From Leptospira sanjuanensis (GTDB taxonomy: Bacteria > Spirochaetota > Leptospiria > Leptospirales > Leptospiraceae): DNA of 64,000 nt. A model generated the notes under the pieces. The model searched no databases. It saw nothing but the letters and a program-made list of their open reading frames with translations, and was not told the origin of the DNA. Location: contig NZ_JAIZBH010000001.1 in the NCBI RefSeq assembly GCF_022267375.1, forward strand, positions 2,073,501 to 2,137,500, given 5' to 3'. A program made the position numbers and the translations under genes. Positions 18,342 through 38,165 of the stretch are shown piece after piece. Numbering within the stretch: the stretch's first letter is position 1; every line of letters begins with the position of its first letter.

Positions 18342-18498
18342 CGCGATTCCTCCGTCTTTCTTCGGTTCCGATCAAGGAAAAAAGGTAACGCTTTTGAGTT
18401 AGAAAAACGGCCGCAAAATCGAAAAATTCAGGTGTTATAGGGCCTTTTGCAAAAAAACTCCTTTCAAAACGCTTCCCCCTCTGTAATTTTGCTCTGAA

Positions 18499-18873
18499 AT
18501 GTTTCGTATCCGCGTTTTCCTGCTTTCGGCGATCTTTCTTTTTCTCGCGGGCTGTGGAAACCGGTTGATTCGAAAGGATTCGATCGCTCAAGTCAACGAA
18601 CACTACGCGGAAAAAATTTATTACCTGATCCAGGACAAAAAGGTTTCCAACACGGAAACGTTTAAAAAGGGAATGCTCGTTCGAATCTATATCGAATCAA
18701 CCCCTTCGATGGTGAAGATCAAATGTTACCCCGCGGACCATAAACGGGAATATGCAATCGGCAGGATGATCGCGTATCAACTGAACGACGATTACGCGGG
18801 CAAACGAATTACGATAGAGGATCTGGATAAACTGATAGCCAATGAACTCGTGGAATACAAAAAGAAAAAATAG
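18499..18873 (+). CDS. Small lipoprotein upstream of the peptidase and T2SS genes
   Basis: 124 residues. Seen: signal peptide ending in the lipobox LAGC (about 15-18), then a mixed alpha/beta domain ([22 protein letters not shown]) and a Lys-rich end. I recognise no family. Its last 32 bases overlap the LysM/M23 peptidase gene, so the two are translated together. It may be an accessory envelope protein for that peptidase or for the secretion machine (inference). Confidence 0.8.
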   Translation: MFRIRVFLLSAIFLFLAGCGNRLIRKDSIAQVNEHYAEKIYYLIQDKKVSNTETFKKGMLVRIYIESTPSMVKIKCYPADHKREYAIGRMIAYQLNDDYAGKRITIEDLDKLIANELVEYKKKK

Positions 18874-19852
18874 GTCGTCCAGAAGGACAGGTTCAAGATC
18901 GGCCAGATCCGAGTCCGATACTAAAAAGGTGAATGGAAAACTGTTTTTTATTCCCCTGATCTCGACGTTAGTCCTGAGTTCTCTTTCCGCAGACCCGTTG
19001 AAGAATTACGACGCGGAGATTTCGGAGTACACGAATAAGGATTCGTCCTTCTTTTCCGATAAGGAAGAACGTAAAATCAAACAGCTATTCTCCCAATCTC
19101 CCGAAAATTGGCAGGAAGAAAAGTATTCCCTGAATTATCATAAAGACAAATCCAATTTGGAACTCCCGAGTTTTATCAGCGTAAACAAAATCATCTCTTC
19201 CAAAATCGTCAGTCACAGCGGGGTTATCTATAAGAATTACGTCGTGAAACCGAAGGATTCTCTCTCTAAAATCGCAAGAGCGATGAAGACCAATGTCCAA
19301 AAGATCAGCGCGGCGAACGGTTTGAAAAAAAATTCCACTCTCCAAGTCGGACAGAACATTTCGATTCCGGTTCAGGTTCGCAATGCGAGCCGGGAAAAAG
19401 TGGAATTTCGTAAAGTCTTTGTTTATCCGGTCGTAAATGCAAAGGTCACTTCCCGTTACGGAAAAAGAAAGGATCCGTTTCATACCGGTTCCGGCGGGTA
19501 TCACACCGGTCTCGACTTCGGCGGTTCTCAAGGAGCGCCGATTCTTGCATCCGCGGACGGAATCGTTTCCTTTACCGGGGTGAACGGCGGATATGGAAAT
19601 ACTGTCATTATCGATCACGAGAACGGTTACAAAACGATGTATGCTCACTGCGCGAAAATTACGATCGAGCAGGGAACGAGAGTCAGCGCGGGAACGGTCA
19701 TAGGTGCCGTTGGCAGAACCGGATCGGCGACGGGACCTCATTTGCATTTTGAAGTTTTCTTAAATGGAAATAGAATCAACCCGGACGCGGCCCTCAGAAA
19801 AACCCTGAAGATCGTTACTCCTTTAGATCCCGGTAAATTTGCCAGATTGTAG
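18842..19852 (+). CDS. LysM/M23 peptidoglycan endopeptidase (NlpD/EnvC-like)
   Basis: 336 residues. Seen: a hydrophobic export segment ([14 protein letters not shown], about 33-46), a LysM repeat [19 protein letters not shown] (about 135-180), and an M23 domain with zinc ligands in HTGLDFG, the central YAHC and HLHFE. All catalytic motifs are intact, so it can be a D,D-endopeptidase or an amidase activator of the cell envelope. The ATG at 18842 gives a long basic N-terminus; GTG 18929 is an alternative that gives a normal signal peptide. Neither has a strong ribosome binding site. Confidence 0.88.
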   Translation: MNSWNTKRKNRSSRRTGSRSARSESDTKKVNGKLFFIPLISTLVLSSLSADPLKNYDAEISEYTNKDSSFFSDKEERKIKQLFSQSPENWQEEKYSLNYHKDKSNLELPSFISVNKIISSKIVSHSGVIYKNYVVKPKDSLSKIARAMKTNVQKISAANGLKKNSTLQVGQNISIPVQVRNASREKVEFRKVFVYPVVNAKVTSRYGKRKDPFHTGSGGYHTGLDFGGSQGAPILASADGIVSFTGVNGGYGNTVIIDHENGYKTMYAHCAKITIEQGTRVSAGTVIGAVGRTGSATGPHLHFEVFLNGNRINPDAALRKTLKIVTPLDPGKFARL

Positions 19853-19861
19853 TTAACAAAA

Positions 19862-19891
19862 AAAGTCGGAAAACACCCTCCGGCTTTCTTT
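19862..19891 (+). terminator. Terminator-like hairpin between the M23 gene and gspC
   Basis: AAAGTCGGA (19862-19870), an 8-base loop, then TCCGGCTTT (19879-19887) followed by CTTT. The stem has one G-T pair. It comes 10 bases after the M23 stop and 25 bases before gspC, so it may set a lower or separate expression level for the T2SS operon. Confidence 0.5.
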
Positions 19892-19916
19892 GAAAAGAAT
19901 TTACTGATCAGCCTCT

Positions 19917-20822
<906 letters not shown>

Positions 20823-20826
20823 AAAA

Positions 20827-22611
<1,785 letters not shown>

Positions 22612-22613
22612 CA

Positions 22614-24287
<1,674 letters not shown>

Positions 24288-24292
24288 ACGTC

Positions 24293-25519
24293 ATGGCGAT
24301 CTATTCTTACGTTGCATTCAACAAAAAAGGCAAAGAAGAGAAGGGAATCATCGACGCCGCTTCTCTACAAGCCGCAAGATCCAAGTTAAAGAACAAGGGA
24401 CTCTATGTTCGCAACATTTCGGAAGACTCCGAAAAAAAAGACAGAGAACTCTTTCCTTTTTTAGCGAAATATTTTTATAGAATTCCCCGCAAAGAAGTCG
24501 GACTCTTTTCAAGACAGCTTGCGACACTTCTCGGAGCCGGAATTCCCCTGGACAAATCCTTATCCAGCATCGTGGAACAAACGGACAACCAGAACTTTCG
24601 CAAGGTCCTTACAGGAATGCAGGCGAACATAACGGAAGGTTCCTCCCTTTCCGAATCGATGAAAAAACATCCGGACGTGTTTCCGAGTCAATATCCTTCT
24701 CTCGTTGCGGTCGGAGAAAAAACGGGAGACTATGAAGCGACGTTGACTCGACTTGCGGAACTCGAAGAAAAATCCAGCGAACTCAAAGCGAAAGTGCAAG
24801 TCGCGATGGTATATCCGTTCATCATGGGTTCCTTGTCGATCTTCGTTACGATCTTTTTATTAACCGTCGTCATTCCTCAGATCCAAGAATTGTTTATGCA
24901 GTTCGACGCGAAACTTCCCCTCATCACGCGAATCGTGATCGGAGTTTCGGATATTCTCACAGGGTACTGGTGGCTTCTTCTTACGCTCGGTTTTGCAGGC
25001 GTCATGGGCTTTATCTACTGGAAAAACACTCCGCAAGGCAAAAAGAATTGGGACGAGTTCGTGTTGAAAATTCCGATCCTGGGTTCTCTCGCGCGGAAGG
25101 TTCTCGTAAGCAGTTTTGCAAGAAACATCGGAATCCTTTTGAGCAACCGCGTTCCGTTGATTACCACGCTTACGATCGTGGAAAAGATCGTGGACCATTC
25201 CATCTTCGGAGAAGAGATTAAAAACGCCGTGGAACGAATCAAGGAAGGGGAAAAACTTTCCGCATCCTTCAGCGGATCGGTGATTCTCCCGCAAATGGTG
25301 GTGGGGATGATCGCAGCCGGAGAAGTTTCGGACCGGGTTCCCGAGATGATGAACAAACTCGCTGATATATACGATACGGAAGTCGACACCGCGATTAAAA
25401 CGATGACCCAGTCCATGGAACCCCTGATGATCGTGGTAATGGGTCTTTTGATTGGAACGATCATGGCCTCGATCATGGTCCCAATGTACAACTTGACGCA
25501 GCAACTTCAGAATATATAG
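24293..25519 (+). CDS. gspF: Type II secretion inner-membrane platform protein GspF
   Basis: 408 residues. Seen: start YSYVAFNKKGKEEKGIIDA, two repeats of the T2SSF cytoplasmic domain (LFSRQLATLLGAGIPLDKSL, about 66; VSSFARNIGILLSNRVPLI, about 268), and three transmembrane helices (about 165-195, 215-240, 375-400). It anchors GspE and the pseudopilus base. Confidence 0.96.
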   Translation: MAIYSYVAFNKKGKEEKGIIDAASLQAARSKLKNKGLYVRNISEDSEKKDRELFPFLAKYFYRIPRKEVGLFSRQLATLLGAGIPLDKSLSSIVEQTDNQNFRKVLTGMQANITEGSSLSESMKKHPDVFPSQYPSLVAVGEKTGDYEATLTRLAELEEKSSELKAKVQVAMVYPFIMGSLSIFVTIFLLTVVIPQIQELFMQFDAKLPLITRIVIGVSDILTGYWWLLLTLGFAGVMGFIYWKNTPQGKKNWDEFVLKIPILGSLARKVLVSSFARNIGILLSNRVPLITTLTIVEKIVDHSIFGEEIKNAVERIKEGEKLSASFSGSVILPQMVVGMIAAGEVSDRVPEMMNKLADIYDTEVDTAIKTMTQSMEPLMIVVMGLLIGTIMASIMVPMYNLTQQLQNI

Positions 25520-25540
25520 TTTAGAATAAGGAGAATTCAA

Positions 25541-26017
25541 TTGAATCTGTCCAAATTAAAAAGAAAATACAGAAAGGGTCTCACACTCATAGAACTCGCT
25601 GTCGTCGTGATCATCTTAGGTGCGTTGATCGCCCTCGTTTATTCCAACTTCCGTCCCGGTGAAATCAGCGACGATACGGCCGCTCTGAAACTTAAAAAAG
25701 ACGCATATGAACTTCAATCGCACCTGGAACGATACGCTCAAAGATACGGAACGTATCCTTCCGACGAGCAAGGTCTTGAGGCGCTGGTGGAAAAACCGAC
25801 AACCGGAGAGGTTCCCGAAGATTGGAAACCGATCCTGACCAAAAAAGCGGCCATCAACGATCCTTGGGGAAGCGCCTATAAATTAAAGAGGGACGCGAAC
25901 GGGGACGTTCAACTTGTAACCCTGGGTAAGGATAAAAAAGAAGGCGGAGAAGGTAAGAATGCTGACTTTAACATCCTCAACGAAGACGAATATCCTTCCG
26001 ACTTCCGCAGAAAATAA
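25541..26017 (+). CDS. gspG: Major pseudopilin GspG
   Basis: 158 residues, TTG start with AAGGAGAA seven bases upstream. Seen: prepilin cleavage site RKG|LTLIELAVVVIILG with Glu at mature position 5, the GspG signature YGTYPSDEQGLEAL, and ending WGSAYKLKRDANGD...LGKDKKEGGEGKNAD, which includes the calcium-site loop typical of GspG. It forms the pseudopilus shaft. The mature N-terminus begins with Leu rather than the commoner Phe. Confidence 0.96.
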   Translation: MNLSKLKRKYRKGLTLIELAVVVIILGALIALVYSNFRPGEISDDTAALKLKKDAYELQSHLERYAQRYGTYPSDEQGLEALVEKPTTGEVPEDWKPILTKKAAINDPWGSAYKLKRDANGDVQLVTLGKDKKEGGEGKNADFNILNEDEYPSDFRRK

Positions 26018-26038
26018 CACTCTTCTTCCTTTCCGGTT

Positions 26039-26608
26039 ATGAAAACACGTAGTATCCGGAAAGGATTCACCCTGATCGAGTTAATTGTAGTCGTCGCGAT
26101 CCTCGCCGGGTTGATTAGCATTCTTGCAAGTACGGCCGCGAACTTCATCATTCCGTCGGGAAGCGACGCGGCGCAAACACTCAAACAAGCGGCGGAATTC
26201 TGTTATCGAAAATCCATCCTGACGAATACGACTATGGTTTTGGAATTGGACATCGACAACGACACGTATTCCGTTAAAAAACTGGTTCGGGACGAGAGCG
26301 GTTTAAAGGAAAATCTAGTATTCAAACCCAAAAAACTTCCGTATACGTCCGAAATCATAGACATTACCGACATTCGCGGCTTTCGTTATACGAAAGGAAT
26401 CGTCAAGGTTCCTTACACCTATTTAGGAATTTCCGCGGATTACAGCGTTCATTTAGGAAACGATCCTTCAATTTATAGAACTTTGATCCTATACCGATAT
26501 GGAGGAAAGGTTTCCATCCTGGAAGGAGAACAATTTCACACTTCTTCCAACCTCGCAACCGATAAGAATTGGAAAGAACAGGATGAAAACGAACAGCAGC
26601 AACCGTAA
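26039..26608 (+). CDS. gspH: Minor pseudopilin GspH-like
   Basis: 189 residues. Seen: prepilin site RKG|FTLIELIVVVAILAG and a C-terminal beta-rich domain. The order after gspG, and the 26-base overlap with the next gene, point to GspH; minor pseudopilins are hard to tell apart by sequence, so the letter rests partly on position. Confidence 0.85.
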   Translation: MKTRSIRKGFTLIELIVVVAILAGLISILASTAANFIIPSGSDAAQTLKQAAEFCYRKSILTNTTMVLELDIDNDTYSVKKLVRDESGLKENLVFKPKKLPYTSEIIDITDIRGFRYTKGIVKVPYTYLGISADYSVHLGNDPSIYRTLILYRYGGKVSILEGEQFHTSSNLATDKNWKEQDENEQQQP

Positions 26609-27200
26609 ATTTTCATCTTCAACTTCGGTCCGGAAAGTTCCGTTCATAACCTTGGTCGAAAACTTTTCATTTTTATATTCTTTAATAAAACCGAAAAAAA
26701 AGAAACGGTCCTTTCGAAAAGGATTCAACCTGATCGAAGTTTCGATCGCTCTGGCGCTCGCCGGAATGGCGATGACTTACACGTATATGGTGATCTCGAA
26801 CGGAATCAGACAACAGAGAATGGCGGCCGTCGTTTCCAACGCGGTGCATCTCGCCAAAATCAAAATGGCTCAAATCGATTCAGTCTCCGTTCTTCAATCC
26901 GACAAAACCACGGGAGAAATTCCCGGTTATCCGGGTTACAGCTTCGAAACTCAGATCGGCGAAGAGGATATGGACCTTCTCAAACTCGCGGGAAAAGAAG
27001 GACAAAAGCCGGAAGATCTTTTGGGAGGAAGGGACTCCGAGATGAACAAATTGATCATGAGGCGATCGGGTCAAGCGAACCAAGGAGCTTCCACTGCCGG
27101 TATCATCCGCGTATTTCGGATCAAGGTGACGATCAAATATCCGACCGGAAGCGGAACGGAATCCTATACGGCCGAAACGTTTAAGTCGGCGCAATATTAA
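26583..27200 (+). CDS. gspI: Minor pseudopilin GspI-like
   Basis: 205 residues from ATG 26583, which overlaps gspH by 26 bases. A long basic leader precedes the cleavage site RKG|FNLIEVSIALALAGMAM, about 43 residues in; such a long leader is unusual. The earlier in-frame start at 26499 lies deep in gspH and is unlikely. The sequence VSIALALAGM and the small globular domain fit GspI. Confidence 0.83.
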   Translation: MKTNSSNRKFSSSTSVRKVPFITLVENFSFLYSLIKPKKKKRSFRKGFNLIEVSIALALAGMAMTYTYMVISNGIRQQRMAAVVSNAVHLAKIKMAQIDSVSVLQSDKTTGEIPGYPGYSFETQIGEEDMDLLKLAGKEGQKPEDLLGGRDSEMNKLIMRRSGQANQGASTAGIIRVFRIKVTIKYPTGSGTESYTAETFKSAQY

Positions 27201-27209
27201 GAAAATAGA

Positions 27210-29019
<1,810 letters not shown>

Positions 29020-29025
29020 ACAACG

Positions 29026-30651
<1,626 letters not shown>

Positions 30652-30658
30652 AACCGCC

Positions 30659-31186
30659 ATGCTTGAAAAGTTAGAACCCAGAGAAAGATTGATCGTACTC
30701 GGCGGAATCGGATTGATTCTTCTGTTAATCGTATTTATGGCGATCCGTAAAGTCGTAACGCTCCGCCAAGGTTTGACGGAAAGAGTTCAGGATTCGCGAA
30801 CCGCTCCCGTCAAACTCGACAAGATCATCCAGGAATTCAACGATTTCCGCTCTTTGGATTCTTCCGGCGGAGAAACCGACGTAAGTGCGATCTACGCAAA
30901 ACTCGACGAGATTTTCGTTCGATACGGATTGAAGGAAAAAATTTCCACGATGAAGGATTCGAATTCGATCGAAGATAAGAAGTACAATCGGATCACGATC
31001 GATATCAATTTCCGTTCCGTGACTTTGGACAACGTTTTCCGGTTAATCTACGACATAGAAAAGAACAAGATGATTAACGCGCGGGTGGAATATCTGAATT
31101 TTAGAAAACCGTTCCAAGGAAAAGAGGTCTACGATGTGAACCTCAAACTTTCCACTTACAGCCGTGCGGCGGGGAACAAACGATGA
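30659..31186 (+). CDS. gspM: Type II secretion protein GspM-like
   Basis: 175 residues. Seen: a transmembrane helix (LIVLGGIGLILLLIVFMAI, about 11-30) and a periplasmic ferredoxin-like domain. Sequence is poorly conserved in this family, so the call rests on size, topology and its place after gspL. ATG start; stop overlaps gspN by four bases. Confidence 0.82.
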   Translation: MLEKLEPRERLIVLGGIGLILLLIVFMAIRKVVTLRQGLTERVQDSRTAPVKLDKIIQEFNDFRSLDSSGGETDVSAIYAKLDEIFVRYGLKEKISTMKDSNSIEDKKYNRITIDINFRSVTLDNVFRLIYDIEKNKMINARVEYLNFRKPFQGKEVYDVNLKLSTYSRAAGNKR

Positions 31187-32100
31187 AAAAAGAAGAAGAA
31201 TATCAGGAGGAAACGGCTCTTACTCGTGAAGAGGAAGAATTCCTGACCCTCGAACTTCAGGAAGAGGAAGAAGAGGCGACCCCGCGTTTTACTCTCAAAC
31301 AAAAACTCATCCTCGTCGGGACGGGAGTTTTCTCTTTTTTCATTTTTACTCTTTGGCTTTTTCCTTTGGATGAAATCATTCGCAGTTCCTTGAACTCGTC
31401 TTCTTCCCAAACCGGAACCATCATCAATTTCCGCGACATGAGCATTTCCATTTTAGGAAACGTTACTCTCGATACACTTGAAATCAATACGCCTTCCAAC
31501 TTGAAAATCAAAACGGAAGAAACCGTTTTGAAAACCTCCTTGTTCGGTTTAATGAAACGAAAGTTCGACGGGAAATTCAAAATCGAAAGTCTAAAAATCG
31601 ACACGGAAAACGGACCCTTGATGAAGGTTCCGCGTGTAGAGGGTCAGGGAAAATTCGAAAACTTAAACGGAGGAATCGCGAGGATCGTAGGCAACCTCGA
31701 TCTGGAAATTCCACCGGCTCCTTCGGCGGGAATGATCATGGGTTTACCCGAAATTCCTCTGCTCGGGGAATTAAAAAATATCACGATCAAAAAGTTTCTC
31801 ACGAAGATCAATCTACAAGGCGGGAATCTAATCTTTAACGATTTCACTTTGGATACTTCGATCGCACGCTTCGATATCACGGGAAACATTCGTTTATCCG
31901 ATAACATTTCCTTTTCTCAGCTCAATCTTAGAATCTGTCTCGAACTCGATCGCAATTTCGCGTTGGAAAGACAGGACATAGAAGACATGCTGACCCTTTT
32001 GGAAAAACAAAGCGGCAGTAAATGTATTCCGATCATGGGAACGATCAACAAACCGGAAGCCAAGATTCCCGGATTGACCGGACCGCCGGGGAGTCCTTAA
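31183..32100 (+). CDS. gspN: Type II secretion protein GspN-like
   Basis: 305 residues. Seen: an acidic, charged N-terminal cytoplasmic part (about 45 residues with many Glu), a transmembrane segment (LVGTGVFSFFIFTLWLF), then a beta-rich periplasmic region. Matches GspN in topology and as the last gene of the operon; the type II-associated GspN family is not essential everywhere. The very acidic start is unusual. About 100 bases with no gene follow before the next ORF. Confidence 0.75.
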   Translation: MKKEEEYQEETALTREEEEFLTLELQEEEEEATPRFTLKQKLILVGTGVFSFFIFTLWLFPLDEIIRSSLNSSSSQTGTIINFRDMSISILGNVTLDTLEINTPSNLKIKTEETVLKTSLFGLMKRKFDGKFKIESLKIDTENGPLMKVPRVEGQGKFENLNGGIARIVGNLDLEIPPAPSAGMIMGLPEIPLLGELKNITIKKFLTKINLQGGNLIFNDFTLDTSIARFDITGNIRLSDNISFSQLNLRICLELDRNFALERQDIEDMLTLLEKQSGSKCIPIMGTINKPEAKIPGLTGPPGSP

Positions 32101-32206
32101 GATTCTTTTTTCGTGATGGAGAACGAACATCCGGGTATGCGTTTAGGAGGAACGGACGAAGATCCGGATCGATCCTTCTCTTTGACCTTTTTAATTTAAA
32201 AACGTT

Positions 32207-32785
32207 ATGAACAAACCCGTTCTTAAGAGCATTGTTTTATTTTCGCTCCTTCTCTTTTCTTTTTGCGATTTCCAACCTCATACACCTCCTTCTAAAGAGC
32301 AGTGGAACGAATTCAGGAACCTTCCCGAAAACCGAAAGAAAATTCTCGCTTTGGAAATGTTTCTTAAAGAACGTAAAGTTTTCGATGTGGTTCCCGTCGA
32401 ACAGCTTCTGAGACAAGGCACCGATTGGAGACAAACGAAAAGCCGACCTTTCGCGATTCCACCTCAAGAGTTCTGGTTGAACATCGTACCGACTCTAAAA
32501 GTCATTCGAGATTTGATTCTTCCCCGAATCGGCCCCATAACGGTGGTTTCCGGTTTTCGAGCAGGGGACTATAACGAAAAAGCCGGCGGGGCGAAATCCA
32601 GTCGGCACCTTCTTTTTTCCGCCGTAGATATGATCCCCGATCGTGAAATCGAACGAGACGAGTTGAAACGACGCCTTTTGATACTTTGGGAAAAAAACGG
32701 AGCCGATCGAAAGATCGGACTCGGTTTGTATTCTCGAAATCGATTTCATATCGACACGAACGGTTTTCGTAAGTGGGAGAAATAA
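32207..32785 (+). CDS. M15-peptidase-like lipoprotein
   Basis: 192 residues. Seen: signal peptide with a possible lipobox (LLLFSFC, about residues 14-20), then a domain with VVSGFRAGDYNEKAGGAKSS, the SRH...D pair (SRHLLFSAVDM) and a late His (NRFHIDTNG). This matches zinc D-Ala-D-Ala carboxypeptidase/L,D-endopeptidase (M15) folds, with His-Asp-His ligands apparently present. Probable periplasmic cell-wall enzyme. ATG start, in a single-gene unit between gspN and the nrdJ terminator. Confidence 0.78.
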   Translation: MNKPVLKSIVLFSLLLFSFCDFQPHTPPSKEQWNEFRNLPENRKKILALEMFLKERKVFDVVPVEQLLRQGTDWRQTKSRPFAIPPQEFWLNIVPTLKVIRDLILPRIGPITVVSGFRAGDYNEKAGGAKSSRHLLFSAVDMIPDREIERDELKRRLLILWEKNGADRKIGLGLYSRNRFHIDTNGFRKWEK

Positions 32786-32870
32786 ATCGTTCCGTCTACT
32801 TCGACAAAACGATCAGCCATAAAACAGAAAACCCATATATGCCACACAGAAGATTAGGCACAACAAACGT

Positions 32871-32908
32871 ACATAAAAATGCCCGAACGACTTTCACCGC
32901 TCGGGCAT
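32871..32908 (-). terminator. Intrinsic terminator of nrdJ
   Basis: Read on the minus strand: stem arms TCGGGCAT and ATGCCCGA (32879-32886 and 32901-32908 on the plus strand, 8 bp perfect, 14-base loop) followed by TTTTTATG. The stop codon of nrdJ is about 35 bases upstream. Confidence 0.8.
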
Positions 32909-32941
32909 ACAATCCGCGATTGTTTTAGATCTTCAATCGAA

Positions 32942-36544
<3,603 letters not shown>

Positions 36545-36604
36545 AATTTGCTCTCAGACTCCGTAACACTGTTGTAAGAAGGGATTATGTCACTCTAAGA
36601 AAGA

Positions 36605-36630
36605 CGAAAAATGATCCAAAGCATTTTTCG
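36605..36630. promoter_or_regulatory. 9-bp inverted repeat upstream of nrdJ
   Basis: CGAAAAATG (36605-36613), an 8-base loop, CATTTTTCG (36622-36630), perfectly matched. It lies 61-86 bases before the nrdJ start codon, in the likely leader or promoter region. It could be an operator or an RNA hairpin. It does not resemble an NrdR box or cobalamin element. Confidence 0.4.
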
Positions 36631-36753
36631 CTCCTTTCTCTTCCGACAATTCGAAATTTTTCCTCTCAAAAGTTGTAAAAACAAACACTAATGCGACAAA
36701 TTAAGGTTGCGCTCTTACCCCTTTTTGAAAATATAGGCCTAACTACCGAGGAT

Positions 36754-36832
<79 letters not shown>

Positions 36833-36955
36833 CTCTCCGTCTCTTCAGCCTAAACTTCGTTTTTCCTCCCTTTTGGTTCTTGTTAGACTTTCTCTTACAA
36901 GAAAGTTCAAAAAAAAACTCAATTTCTGTGTAGTGCATCTAAAAAAGAGAATAAA

Positions 36956-36995
36956 AAACCGACCTTCTCGAAACGATTTCAGAGTTCGTCGGTTT
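36956..36995 (-). terminator. Terminator-like hairpin after the cytochrome gene
   Basis: Inverted repeat AAACCGAC (36956-36963) and GTCGGTTT (36988-36995) with a 24-base loop; on the minus strand it is followed by TTTTATTC. It sits 27 bases past the cytochrome stop and could serve both strands, since AAAATTTTATTT follows on the plus side. Confidence 0.5.
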
Positions 36996-37021
36996 AAAAT
37001 TTTATTTCTTAAGAAACGATT

Positions 37022-37951
37022 TTACTCCGGATTGATGGCAGGCTTTAGAGATTTCAAAAATCGATAAATCGCTTTCAATTCCATATCGCTCATTCTTGCA
37101 TACGGACCCCAAGGCATATGGCTGTGCTCCACAAGTTTTCCGAGCCTAAATCTTTTTAAGAATTCTTCCTCGGTCCAAAGCGAGATTCTTCCTTCCGAAT
37201 GAGGCGTTAAGTTGGGTGGAATTAAGGTTTCCTTCCCGGGTTCCTTCATCGGCGCACCTCCCGCATACGGTTCTCCGATGAATTCTCCGATCATGTTCCG
37301 TTTGGTGTGGCATCCGTTGCAGTTGGCCACGCTTCCCGCCAAGTATTCACCGTATTCCACGGTCGCCGCAGGAACGATCGATTTCAAAACGTCTCCCTTG
37401 GGTCCTACCGGTTTTACAACAAAGGCCTTGAGAACTTTTCCGATTAGATTCAATTCGTGTTTTGGGATCGGATTCGATTTCGGAGGCAAACTCCTGAGGA
37501 AGGATAAAATCGACGTTAGGTCCTCGTCACTCGTATTATGAAAGGGCATAAAATCGAAAAGGACCGTTCCGTCAGCGCGCACTCCGTATCTAAGAGAACG
37601 GGCGATTTCCCGATCAGATAGTTTACCGATTCCCGTTTCCGGATCGGGGGTGATGTTCGGAGTGTAAAAATTTCCGACGGGAAGCGCGAATACCTGTCCT
37701 CCGGAAAGCGAAGCTTGCTGAATCGGAACACCGGATTCCACTTCGGCTACGTTCTTATGACATTCAACACAATGGGCTGGGCCCGTCGCCAAATGTTTCC
37801 CCCGTTCGATTACGGCCGGATCCGAAGAAGACGTCACGTCCGGATACGGTGCGTCGTATTTTAAATTCTGTCGCATCAAAGTAGCCGCCGCGACGCCCAA
37901 TACGACGATCAATAGAAAGGTCCCGGTCCATTTTAAGAACTTTAAGATCAT
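37022..37951 (-). CDS. Dihaem cytochrome c, membrane-anchored
   Basis: 309 residues. Seen: an N-terminal anchor or uncleaved signal (WTGTFLLIVVLGVAAATLM, about 8-26), then two covalent haem sites CVECH (about 60) and CNGCH (about 200), each followed by plausible distal Met regions. Similar to the cytochrome subunits of alcohol/aldehyde dehydrogenases or nitrite-reductase-type electron carriers. No catalytic partner lies nearby, so its donor and acceptor are unknown. Periplasmic electron transfer is well supported. Confidence 0.85.
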   Translation of the reverse strand: MILKFLKWTGTFLLIVVLGVAAATLMRQNLKYDAPYPDVTSSSDPAVIERGKHLATGPAHCVECHKNVAEVESGVPIQQASLSGGQVFALPVGNFYTPNITPDPETGIGKLSDREIARSLRYGVRADGTVLFDFMPFHNTSDEDLTSILSFLRSLPPKSNPIPKHELNLIGKVLKAFVVKPVGPKGDVLKSIVPAATVEYGEYLAGSVANCNGCHTKRNMIGEFIGEPYAGGAPMKEPGKETLIPPNLTPHSEGRISLWTEEEFLKRFRLGKLVEHSHMPWGPYARMSDMELKAIYRFLKSLKPAINPE

Positions 37952-38076
37952 AGTTCCTCACATATTTATTTTTAAAATGGTAAAACGTTTCGGAGATTTT
38001 TTATCCCCAACGCAATTCCGGAACTAAAACAAACAGAGGAAACGGTTTTGATTCTTTTCGTCGTTTCATAAAACGC

Positions 38077-38102
38077 AGATCGGATTTTTATGACTCCGAT
38101 CT
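38077..38102 (-). terminator. Hairpin downstream of the 385-residue membrane protein
   Basis: AGATCGGA (38077-38084) and TCCGATCT (38095-38102), perfect 8 bp with a 10-base loop; on the minus strand GCGTTTTATG follows. Located 64 bases past the stop of the gene transcribed toward it. The rest of the 37952-38165 gap shows only A/T-rich sequence with repeated TTCGAA-like words. Confidence 0.5.
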
Positions 38103-38165
38103 ATAAATCGAATATCGATTTCGAATCGAATTTTCGAAATCCCGTAACGAACATTCGATTTCACA

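Noticed and set aside
24860..25540. 226-residue antisense frame opposite gspF
   Set aside because: It lies wholly inside an intact gspF and has His/Arg-rich composition typical of a reverse-complement shadow.
32101..32206. Small gene between gspN and the M15-like lipoprotein
   Set aside because: No ORF with ribosome binding site; sequence is not strongly structured.
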